This document shows, one piece after another, positions 41,405-50,828 of a stretch of DNA of 64,000 bases (positions within the stretch are counted from its first letter, which is position 1; every line of letters starts with the position of its first letter). This stretch comes from Elymus sibiricus (lineage: Eukaryota; Streptophyta; Magnoliopsida; Poales; Poaceae). The position numbers and the translations under genes were made by a program. The notes below the pieces were generated by a model that did no database searches, was not told where the DNA came from, and saw only the letters and a program-made list of their open reading frames with translations. The DNA lies in assembly GCA_039707655.1 (NCBI GenBank), contig CM077665.1, positions 76,385,954 through 76,449,953 on the forward strand, written 5' to 3'.

Positions 41405-42370
41405 CCTAAGTTAAAAACCATCTCGAGTCGGACATCCTCCACACTCGGACTCTAAGATGGACAGGACCATCACTACTGAGATGGACAGGACCATCATTGT
41501 TCTCACGAACAATTCCGAGTGCGGGCCATGCCCACACTTGGGGGCTTAGCTGCGACCCCGTGTCGCCTAAGTTATAAACCGTCTCGAGTGGGACATCCTC
41601 CACACTCGGACTCTAAGATGGACAGAACCATCATTACTAACATGGACAGGACCATCATTGTTCTCACGAACAATCCCGAGTGCGGGTCTGACCCACACTC
41701 GGGGGCTTAGCTGCGACCCCGCGTCGGCTAAGTTATGAACCGTCTCGAGTGGGACATCCTCCACACTCGGACTCTAAGATGGACAGGACCATCACTACTG
41801 AGATGGACAGGACCATCATTGTTCTCACGAACAGTTCCGAGTGCGGGCCACGCCCACACTCGGGCACTTAGCTGCGACCCCGCGTCGCCTAAGTTATAAA
41901 CCGTCTCGAGTGGGACATCCTCCACACTCGGACTCTAAGATGGACAGGACCATCACTACTGAGATGGACAGGACCATCATTGTTCTCATGAACAATCCCG
42001 AGTGCGGATCTCACCCACACTCGGGGACTTAGCTGCGACCCCGCGTCGCCAAAGTTATAAACCGTCTCGAGTGGGACATCCTCCACACTCGGACTCTAAG
42101 ATGGACAGGACCATCACTACTGAGATGGCCAGGACCATCATTGTTCTCACGAACAATACTGAGTGCGGATCTCACCCACACTCGGGGGCTTAGCTGCGAC
42201 CCCGCGTCACCTAAGTTATAAACCGTCTCGAGTGGGACATCCTCCACACTCGAACTCTAAGATGGACAGAACCATCATTTCTAAGATAGACAGGACCATC
42301 ATTGTTCTCTTGAACAATTCCGAGTGCGGGTCTCACCCACACTCGGGGACTTAGCTGCGACCCCGCGTCG
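41405..42370 (+). repeat. Six tandem copies of a 161-bp repeat in Gypsy-2
   Basis: Units start at 41405, 41566, 41727, 41888, 42049 and 42210, each beginning with CTAAGTTATAAACCGTCTCG or a close variant, followed by a degenerate seventh start at 42371. Inside each unit GATGGACAGGACCATCA-type sequence occurs twice and ACTCGGG-type motifs recur. The array lies between integrase and the antisense gene, in what would be the 3' untranslated part of the element. Confidence 0.92.
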
Positions 42371-42556
42371 TCTAAGTGAAAACATTCAGAAAGCAAAGGT
42401 CGAATGAAACCAAGGCAAATAAGAACTGCGTCACTCAAAATAAGAGTATGGATAAAAGTCTTGACGACAGGAGCCTTAGGCTCATTCAAAGTCTTACGGT
42501 TACAGCCACCACTCGGCATTCCGAGGCAAAAGTTTAAAGAATTTTAAACCCGACGA

Positions 42557-43691
42557 TCACTCGGGCTGAGGCACTGCTTCGACGAAGGTGTCCAGGTCGA
42601 TGCTGTGTGCGATCTGAGTGGCAGCCTCCATGAACATCTCCATGAAGTCTTCGACCTTGGCATGCTTCCTGTTGGCGACCTCCAGGGACTTCAGCTTCTT
42701 CTCATCCACTCCCTTGCAGTGGACGCGGACGAGTGAGAGGGCAATGTCGGCTCCGGTCTGGGCTGCAGATTTTTTCCAAGCTTTCACTCAGCTTGGTACG
42801 TTCCTCACTCGAGTAAGGGCTGATTCTAGATCCTTCGCGGGCTCTTCATCGGAGAAGACGTCTCGGTCAATCTCTGAGACGGCAGTGCTGAGCCTCTTCA
42901 TATACGAAGTCACTTGATCGACACGTTCTTCCAAGCAAAGAATGGCCATAGCAGGACTGTCCTTGAGCAGCTCTCGAGACGGGTCCAGCTCCTTCTCGAT
43001 CTTGTCAGTCTCCTCGGCGACATCATCACAAAAATCCGGGTTTGCGTCGGGCGAAGAAAAAAGTCAGAAGTGATCTGGATTCACTCGGCCAAACAAGGAT
43101 CACTCGGGAACATTACCTTTGAGTTTTTCGCTCACGGAGTCGCCATACTCATCGACGAACTACTCCAGCTCGTTCTTCTTTGCAGTGATATGCTTGAGTT
43201 TGATCTCCCACTCGGAGTATGACTTCTTCAGATCAGCGAGCTCCTCCTTGGACTTCGTCGCAGTAGCTTCCAGAGCCTTCTTCTCTTCCTCCAGCTTCCC
43301 GACTGCCTTCAGCTTCTCTTCGGCCTCCTTGGTCTTTCGGCTAGCCTCCTTTTGAGCAGCCGCCAGGTCCGTGTCCTTCTTCTCAAGGGCCGTCTTCACA
43401 GTTTCTAAAGAAATAGAATTCTTCAGCCTCTCGACAAGTTTACGATTTTTGCCACGAAGATCTGATGAAATAGACTCAGTCCGACACGGAAGAACGGCAG
43501 TTATTGCAGCAGTCGGGCAAGATGAGCATACCTTCAATCGCCTTCTTCTCCTCCTCCAGTCGGACGTTCTTGGCCTTCTCGGCCTCAAGGCTGATGCGCA
43601 GGTCCTGCACCTCTTTCTCCAAAGCTTTATAGTGACTTCCGAGCTCACAAACAGACTGCAAACAAGAATTAAAGCAAAGGGTATTGGTCAA
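42557..43691 (-). pseudogene. Gypsy-2 antisense gene, 3' part (coiled coil)
   Basis: Minus-strand open stretches with coiled-coil character: 43691-43476 (LGSHYKALEKEVQDLRISLE, then AEKAKNVRLEEEKKAIEG), 43648-43160 in another frame (KLVERLKNSISLETVKTALE, EKLKAVGKLEEEKKALEATA), and the C-terminus at 42787-42557 (KSLEVANRKHAKVEDFMEMF through FVEAVPQPE). Breaks may be introns or decay. The upstream half of the same gene lies at 50829-52960 on the other side of the nested element, so the insertion at 43866 split it. Confidence 0.6.
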
Positions 43692-43865
43692 AATTTTGAC
43701 TCGGACTCTAAGACTCCCGCCGACTGCTTCAGTCGACGGCAGTCTCGGGGACTACACCCAGTGGGTGCGCTCAGCGCGCCCCCATTGGAACTCAAAGACA
43801 CCCAGCCGGTGTGCTCGGATGCAAATCCTCACAAGACAGAAATAAAAATTCCGACTGAGGAAGGT

Positions 43866-45412
43866 TGTTGACACCAGTTTTTGGCACGAAGCCAAAACAC
43901 AATTAAGAAGGCCTCAAATGGAAAAGTACTCAAAGTGAGAAAGTTCTGTATCATCGAAAGGAGAAACTTTGAAGTTTGGGCCATAGCCATCCGATCTCAT
44001 CTCTAAGGCCGAAGTTGTGTTCGAAGTACTGGGATTTTGTATCCAGAACACTATTCGGCTGATTACGCCCTCAAGATGATCTCATATGAGAAAATTTTCT
44101 ACATGAATTGTCTTCGTCTCGTCGAATCAGTCGATTTTCATATAAAAAAAATCTCAATCCGAGTTCGTATGCAAATGTTAGAGCTATCTGAATGCAGCCA
44201 TGTCAAGAGGCGAAATAAGACGCGGGAGACCAGACACGTCTTGGCGAGTGTCTGATGCAATGCGTGAGCAATTATCCATTCAAGATAGCCTCGAATCGAA
44301 AAACGTTCAACATGAAAGTTGTTCGTAACGTCGAAACGGTCAACTTTGCTTTTGGGCACATTTTCATCCGAGGTCGTTTACTGCCACAAAAAAGACCCGC
44401 AAGGTACAGCCAGAAAGCTTGCCGGGATGGAAACCTTGCCGGGGAAATCTTGCCGGGATGGAAACCCTGCCGGGATGGAAACCTTGCCGGGGAAATCTTG
44501 CCGGGATGGAAACCTTGCCGGGTGAAAGCTTGCCGGCCGAGTGAAGAATGTCAATTTTGGGCGATCTGACCAGAAGCTAAATACGGGCTCAAAAGATTAT
44601 CTAGATGGCTTCAGATGAAAAAGTGTTCAACATGAAAGTTGTTCGTAACGTCGAAACGGTCAACTTTGCTTTTGGAGTCATCATCATCCGACGTAGTATA
44701 CGACCTGCAGAGACGCTACAAGAGTCGGACGGTACAGTCAGCTACATGACCGAGTCCGACTCGAAATTAAAGATGACCCCGTGGAGTATTCAAGATGGCC
44801 TTATTTGGAAAAGTGACCAACATACGGATTGTCGGACTCGTCGAAGCGCACAAAATTGGTATTTGAACCGTCTCCATCAGAAGTCATATGCAGATTCCAC
44901 GGCCCACGCAAGGAGCAAGACAGAAGATTGGACCAGATTCGGGCTGAATCCGAGTGGGACCAGAACTAGGACTCTAGGACGTGAATTGATGTAATTTTCT
45001 TGTAAGGAAAGCCTAGATGAATCCTTTGCTTGTACGGGAAGTCCAGCCGCCTCTTATATATGTTGGGGGTGATGGCCGATTAAAAGACAGACAATCGAAC
45101 AAATCAATCTACATCTTTTACCCTAGTTTTTACATCTCTCCCTTGTTCTTTCTCTCTCGTTCTTCGTTCGTTCTTCGTGTTGAAGGGCAGTGATCCTCGA
45201 GGCTCTAGGGGCAGGCGAACTGACCTAGGGCAGCCCATCGTCCATCCGTGACTCCCGACGGGTTCCATCCCGGAGAAGCGGTGCGTCGGGTCTACAAAAG
45301 CACCCGCCGGATTGCTTGCGTACCGCGCTTCCGGACGGGTCTCCTTCGACGTGAGCTGCGGTGCATCACCCCCGGCATAGAGGGTACACGGTGACGTGTT
45401 CGTGTGCGAACA
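43866..45412 (+). repeat. 5' LTR of the gag-protease element
   Basis: Contains about five degenerate copies of a unit that begins like AAGATGGCCTCNNATNGAAAA and contains ATGAAAGTTGTTCGTAACGT-like sequence, near 43910, 44073, 44281, 44600 and 44789. Between the third and fourth is a microrepeat array (about 44415-44535) of CTTGCCGGGATGGAAACC and CTTGCCGGGGAAAT units. A TATA-like CTTATATATG lies near 45054-45063. Confidence 0.9.
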
Positions 45413-45463
45413 CACTTTTTGGCGACTCCGCTGGGGACGAAAGATCAAGAATCATCATCAACC

Positions 45464-45832
45464 ATGTCAAATCTCCCCAAGCCCTCAGAAGTTAGCGCCG
45501 ATAACATCATCAAGCCCGGTCTTGATGAATTATTGGATGAACAACGCCAGGACTACGAAGCGCTCAAGAAGCAGCGTGAAGAGGCTTTTGAGGCACTCAA
45601 GAAGCACCGCGAGGAGGAGGATTTGGAGGCGTTTCTTTCAAGTTTCAAGAAGGACCGCCAAGGCAACATCACTCCGATTGGAGAAATCAGGTTACCTCCA
45701 CTCAATGACAAACTAGATGAAATCACTGTGAGTAAAGTTTTTTCTCCTGAGCAAGTGGCTATGATTGAAAGCATTGTTAGCAAGGGTAATGATATGTTGT
45801 ATAATGCATTCATAGCAAATACCAATGCTTAG
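45464..45832 (+). CDS. N-terminal segment of gag, ending at an in-frame TAG
   Basis: Starts MSNLPKPSEVSADNIIKPGL at an ATG 51 bases after the LTR. It has a charged helix (DEQRQDYEALKKQREEAFEA) and ends YNAFIANTNA followed by TAG at 45830. The next ATG at 45839 is in the same frame only two codons later, so both parts were probably one protein and the TAG a CAG-to-TAG change or a leaky stop. Confidence 0.7.
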   Translation: MSNLPKPSEVSADNIIKPGLDELLDEQRQDYEALKKQREEAFEALKKHREEEDLEAFLSSFKKDRQGNITPIGEIRLPPLNDKLDEITVSKVFSPEQVAMIESIVSKGNDMLYNAFIANTNA

Positions 45833-45838
45833 AAAAAT

Positions 45839-48800
45839 ATGCCGCCATCATCTAGTGGTAATGTTGGTGTATCCGTTAGCCCAGAAAAACCTAATCCAAC
45901 TTTACCTATTTCATCGGCACCTCCTATGCAACCACATTACAATTTGCCGATGAATTTTTATCCTAGCCAAACCAATCAGCTTGTGGCTGCACCTACATAC
46001 CCTAATCCTATTATGAGTGTACCCAATTCGGCGTCAACGCTGAATCACTTTGCCACACCGCCCGTAAGTGCAGGCATGTTTTGTCTTCCGCCGAACTATG
46101 GTTCGGCGTCCATCTCACAAGCTGCGCCACCAACTAGTACCCAAGTTGCTCCTATGTCATTGCCACAAACATCATCATCTACTCCAGATCCGATTTTAGC
46201 CAAACTAAGGGAGGATTTACATAAGATGTTTCAGGAAACTTTCGGAAACGAGCCGAAAGTAAAGAGTCGTGTGTATCAAAAGCCTTATCCTGAACACTTC
46301 GATGCAGTTTTATACCCTCAAGGTTACAAGGTTCCTGATTTTGTTAAATTTAGTGGAGAGGGCACGAAAACAACTTGGGAGCATGTGAGTCAGTATCTAG
46401 CACAGTTGGGTGAAGCAGGTTCCATAGAAGAGTTGAAAGTGCGTTTATTTCCCTTATCTTTAACTGGCACCGCGTTTTCATGGTTTGCTGCTTTACCACA
46501 TGGCTCAATTCTCTTATGGTCACAATTAGAGCAAAAGTTTCATGATCATTTTTATAGTGGCGATAATGAGCTTAAGTTGTCACATCTTACATCGGTTAGG
46601 CAAAAACATGATGAATCGGTCACCGATTATGTCAAGAGATTTAGAGATATAAAACACCGATGTTATAGCTTAGTGATAACCGAAAGAGACTTGGCGGATC
46701 TTGTTCTTAATGGTTTGAAAGCTCACATTAAAGAGAGACTAGAAAGTTATGAGTTTTTAAATATTAACCAAGTCTTGCAGAAAGCTTTGGCACAAGAGAG
46801 CCGAAGTAAAGAGGTTCATAGGTCAACAACCGATCGTCCTAGGATGCATATGGTTGATTACAATGATGATAATTCGGACGATGAGGTTGATGTCTATGCC
46901 ACTGAGTTTGTTTGGTCCTCAAAAGCCAAACCTTATACGTGCAATGCTCTTAAGCCGATTCGCAAGAATCGTGATGAGGAGATGAAATTTACTTTTGATA
47001 TATCTAAGTGTGATAAAATATTTGATGCTCTCTTGCAAGATAAGATGATTATAATATCACACACCATACCGCCGTTTGAGGAGCTGAAACGGCGTGCGTA
47101 TTGCAAGTATCATAATTCATTTTCTCATGCTACTAATGATTGCAATGTTTTTCGGAGACAGATACAATCAGCCATTAATGACGGACGATTGAATTTTTCT
47201 GAGATGCAAGTTGATAAGCAGCCCTTCCCGATGAACACCATGGATTTGGAAGGAAAAAAGGTGTTAATTCGGCCCGATATAGCCGAATCTGCTAACAAAG
47301 ATAATATTGTCATTGGGGAGCCCAGGAAAAACAAAGATGGCGACAAGGTCTTGGGGAGGCAAGTTGTGCTTGACAAGCAACCCGATGGTGGAGAGATAAT
47401 CAAGATCACCATTAAAAATCCTACACTCGGGGGGCAACCACAAGTGCAAGAGAATACCCGTGTCAAATTTGTTAAACCCAAAAGTCCAGAAGTCGGCAAG
47501 TGGAAAGCAAATGAAGCTAAGGTGCAGCGCAAGAAAATCAAGCCGACTTTTGATATGTTGCTATCCAAATATGCAAGTCAAGCGGCCGGTTCTAGCTCTA
47601 ATCGGCCATCACATTCAAAGCGTTCAAGATCACCTCCGAAGCAAGAGTTTCGACGCTATGCAAGGCCATATGGGTCATGGGCACCGGCACCATGGATGCC
47701 ACCACCTCCCTATGCGCCATATTACATGGGAGACTTCAATGGAGGATGGGGGCAGCCCCCAATGGCTCCTTATGATTTTCATATGGGGTGGGCAGCACTT
47801 AGAAGGCCTACTCGTGAGAAGATTTCTTGTTCTTCACAAGGCCGTTTAAATCATGGTGCTAATCGGCCATTACAAGTTTCTCCGAGCAAGGTCAGTAAAA
47901 AAGTATGGCGTGCTAAGTCACCTAATGCAGAAATTTCAAAATCTGACAAGCAAAAGGAGATCAAAAAGCCGAACGTTGTTGGTAATTCGGCTAATTTTAA
48001 TGATGATATTGTTGCTGTTCCGCAAGGACCCATGGCTAATGATCATGAAGCTAGTACAAGCAAGGCCAAGCCTAGGGATCCCAAATATACTCGACCTAAG
48101 TGGTGTCCTCCCGGTCTGTCCAAGGCACAAAAGAGAAGATTGCAGCGCATGAGGAACCACGAGAAAGCGGAAAAAGAAGTTGAAAAGAGAAGGGACAAAT
48201 TGTTCAATAAAATTCGGCCCATGGTACCCGCAAAGCAAGTGTGGAGGCCTAAACAGAAGGAAAACGCATATGCTTCTACATTAGCTACAACAGCACCTAC
48301 ACCACCAAAAAAGGATGATGCAGTCCCTATTACATCGTCCACACCACCTGAAACATCCCCTTTAATTGAGGAAACTGCAAGTCCAATATACACATTGGGA
48401 GATGAAGATGAGATGGAGGATTTTGAATCTACGCCGGCTCGGGAAGGTATGGATATTAATATGGTGTATTACTTACCTGCCGAATTTCGTGCTGTAGATG
48501 AACAAGGAGAGGTGGCCCAACTAGATTTTGGTCCTAAGAGCGCTATCTTCGAGAAACCAAAAGAACCGGTGAAACACTTGAAGCCATTGTACATCAAAGG
48601 TCATATTAACGGATCGCCGGTTGATAAGATGCTCGTTGACGGTGGTGCTGTGGTAAATCTTATGCCCTATTCGGTCTTCAAGAAGATGGGATTACACGAT
48701 GATGCATTGATGAAGACCAATATGGTGCTTAATGGGTTTGAGGGTAAAGAAAAGACAGAGGCCAAAGGTGTGATGTGCATGGAACTCACTGTGGGAAGCA

Positions 48801-49141
48801 AAACTTTGGCCACCACATTCTTCATCGCCGAGGTGCAAGGTAACTATAATGTTATATTAGGCCGTGATTGGGTTCATGCTAACCAGTGTGTGCCATCTAC
48901 CATGCATCAATTCTTAATACAATGGGTCGATGATGAAGTAGAAGTTATTCACGCGGATAATTCGGCTTGTGTTGCTTTGGCCGATGCATCGGTGGATTGG
49001 AATCATCCCGATGTTACTTGCTTAACAGGACGTGATCTTTCGGAGTTTGATTTCCTTAGTGCTACAAGGAGCGGATTTGTGCCCATCTCTTTAAGACCCA
49101 TTGGTGGCAATCGGCTTCAAGATATATACTTGTCATCCTAA
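45839..49141 (+). CDS. Gag-aspartic protease polyprotein without RT
   Basis: An intact 1100-codon frame. A Pro/Thr/Ser-rich start is followed by a retrotransposon gag domain (PF03732-like) at about residues 155-310: FVKFSGEGTKTTWEHVSQYL, TGTAFSWFAALPHGSILLW and QKHDESVTDYVKRFRDIK. A zinc-knuckle-like CKYHNSFSHATNDC is near 420. A long basic, Pro-rich linker follows. A retroviral-type aspartic protease lies at about 915-1020, with KMLVDGGAVVNLMPYSVFKK (DGG at the active site) and NVILGRDWVH. The frame ends DIYLSS shortly before the polypurine tract. Retaining such a long open frame without pol suggests gag function is still selected or recently lost, with replication enzymes supplied by another Gypsy element. 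That last step is inference. Confidence 0.85.
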   Translation: MPPSSSGNVGVSVSPEKPNPTLPISSAPPMQPHYNLPMNFYPSQTNQLVAAPTYPNPIMSVPNSASTLNHFATPPVSAGMFCLPPNYGSASISQAAPPTSTQVAPMSLPQTSSSTPDPILAKLREDLHKMFQETFGNEPKVKSRVYQKPYPEHFDAVLYPQGYKVPDFVKFSGEGTKTTWEHVSQYLAQLGEAGSIEELKVRLFPLSLTGTAFSWFAALPHGSILLWSQLEQKFHDHFYSGDNELKLSHLTSVRQKHDESVTDYVKRFRDIKHRCYSLVITERDLADLVLNGLKAHIKERLESYEFLNINQVLQKALAQESRSKEVHRSTTDRPRMHMVDYNDDNSDDEVDVYATEFVWSSKAKPYTCNALKPIRKNRDEEMKFTFDISKCDKIFDALLQDKMIIISHTIPPFEELKRRAYCKYHNSFSHATNDCNVFRRQIQSAINDGRLNFSEMQVDKQPFPMNTMDLEGKKVLIRPDIAESANKDNIVIGEPRKNKDGDKVLGRQVVLDKQPDGGEIIKITIKNPTLGGQPQVQENTRVKFVKPKSPEVGKWKANEAKVQRKKIKPTFDMLLSKYASQAAGSSSNRPSHSKRSRSPPKQEFRRYARPYGSWAPAPWMPPPPYAPYYMGDFNGGWGQPPMAPYDFHMGWAALRRPTREKISCSSQGRLNHGANRPLQVSPSKVSKKVWRAKSPNAEISKSDKQKEIKKPNVVGNSANFNDDIVAVPQGPMANDHEASTSKAKPRDPKYTRPKWCPPGLSKAQKRRLQRMRNHEKAEKEVEKRRDKLFNKIRPMVPAKQVWRPKQKENAYASTLATTAPTPPKKDDAVPITSSTPPETSPLIEETASPIYTLGDEDEMEDFESTPAREGMDINMVYYLPAEFRAVDEQGEVAQLDFGPKSAIFEKPKEPVKHLKPLYIKGHINGSPVDKMLVDGGAVVNLMPYSVFKKMGLHDDALMKTNMVLNGFEGKEKTEAKGVMCMELTVGSKTLATTFFIAEVQGNYNVILGRDWVHANQCVPSTMHQFLIQWVDDEVEVIHADNSACVALADASVDWNHPDVTCLTGRDLSEFDFLSATRSGFVPISLRPIGGNRLQDIYLSS

Positions 49142-49276
49142 GCACAAACATGGCCGATATATGATTATCGCCCTAAGAATATAAATGGCCGATGGAGTGT
49201 TGACATCGTCCTTAGAACCAATGTGGTACAAATTATTTTCCGGCACACAAGTTTTGCCGAAAAACAGGGGGGCATG

Positions 49277-50823
49277 TGTTGACACCAGTTTTTGGCACGA
49301 AGCCAAAACACAATTAAGAAGGCCTCAAATGGAAAAGTACTCAAAGTGAGAAAGTTCTATATCATCGAAAGGAGAAACTTTGAAGTTTGGGCCATAGCCA
49401 TCCGATCTCATCTCTAAGGCCGAAGTTGTGTTCGAAGTACTGGGATTTTGTATCCAGAACACTATTCGGCTGATTACGCCCTCAAGATGATCTCATATGA
49501 GAAAACTTTCTACATGAATTGTCTTCGTCTCGTTGAATCGGTCGATTTTCATATAAAAATCGTCTCAATCCGAGTTCGTATGCAAATGTTAGAGCTATCT
49601 GAATGCAGCCATGTCAAGAGGCGAAATAAGACGCGGGAGACCAGACACGTCTTGGCGAGTGTATGATGCAATGCGTGAGCAATTATCCATTCAAGATGGC
49701 CTCGAATCGAAAAACGTTCAACATGAAAGTTGTTCGTAACGTCGAAACGGTCAACTTTGCTTTTGGGCACATTTTCATCCGAGGTCGTTTACTGCCACAA
49801 AAAAGACCCGCAAGGTACAGCCAGAAAGCTTGCCGGGATGGAAACCTTGCCGGGGAAATCTTGCCGGGATGGAAACCTTGCCGGGATAGAAACCTTGCCG
49901 GGGAAATCTTGGCGGGATGGAAACCTTGCCGGGTGAAAGCTTGACGGCCGAGTGAAGAATGTCAATTTTGGGCGATCTGACCAGAAGCTAAATACGGGCT
50001 CAAAAGATTATCTAGATGGCTTCGGATGAAAAAGTGTTCAACATGAAAGTTGTTCGTAACGTCGAAACGGTCAACTTTGGTTTTGGAGTCATCATCATCC
50101 GACGTAGTATACGACCTGCAGAAACGCTACAAGAGTCGGACGGTACAGTCAGCTACATGACCGAGTCCGACTCGAAATTAAAGATGACCCCGTGGAGTAT
50201 TCAAGATGGCCTTATTTGGAAAAGTGATCAACATACGGATTGTCGGACTCGTCGAAGCGCACAAAATTGGTATTTGAACCGTCTCCATCGGAAGTCATAT
50301 GAAGATTCCACGGCCCACGCAAGGAGCAAGACAGAAGATTGGACCAGATTCGGGTTGAATCCGAGTGGGACCAGAACTAGGACTCTAGGACGTGAATTGA
50401 TGTAATTTTCTTGTAAGGAAAGCCTAGATGAATCCTTTGCTTGTACGGGAAGTCCAGCCGCCTCTTATATATGTTGGGGGTGACGGCCGATTGAAAGACA
50501 GACAATCGAACAAATCAATCTACATCTTTTACCCTAGTTTTTACATCTCTCCCTTGTTCTTTCTCTCTCGTTCTTCGTTCGTTCTTCGTGTTGAAGGGAA
50601 GCGATCCTCGAGGCTCTAGGGGCGGGCGAACCGACCTAGGGCAGCCCATCGTCCATCCGTGACTCCCGACGGGTTCCATCCCGGAGAAGCGGTGCGTCGG
50701 GTCTACAAAAGCGCCCGCCGGATTGCTTGCGTACCGCGCTTCCGGACGGGTCTCCTTCGACGTGAGCTGCGGTGCATCACCCCCGGCGTCGAGGGTACAC
50801 GGTGACGTGTTCGTGTGCGAACA
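49277..50823 (+). repeat. 3' LTR of the gag-protease element
   Basis: Same length, termini and internal organisation as the 5' LTR. The microrepeat array is at about 49826-49946 and differs at several positions from the 5' copy while keeping the same number of units. Confidence 0.9.
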
Positions 50824-50828
50824 AAGGT

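Larger units (their letters stand above)
43866..50823 (+). mobile_element. Non-autonomous gag-protease LTR retrotransposon nested in Gypsy-2
   Basis: LTRs of exactly 1547 bp (43866-45412 and 49277-50823), both TGTTGACACC...GCGAACA, are flanked by a perfect 5-bp duplication AAGGT (43861-43865 and 50824-50828). The interior (3864 bp) carries a primer binding site (TGGCGACTCCGCTGGGGA, about 45420), one long gag-protease frame, and a purine tract (AAAACAGGGGGGCA, 49261-49274). There is no RT, RNase H or integrase, and too little room for one. The LTRs differ by roughly two dozen substitutions by eye (about 1.5-2%), so it is younger than its host Gypsy-2. Confidence 0.9.

Noticed and set aside
41405..42370. 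CRISPR-like array of regular repeats
   Set aside because: Units are 161 bp and contiguous, with no unique spacers, inside a plant Gypsy element. They are tandem repeats.
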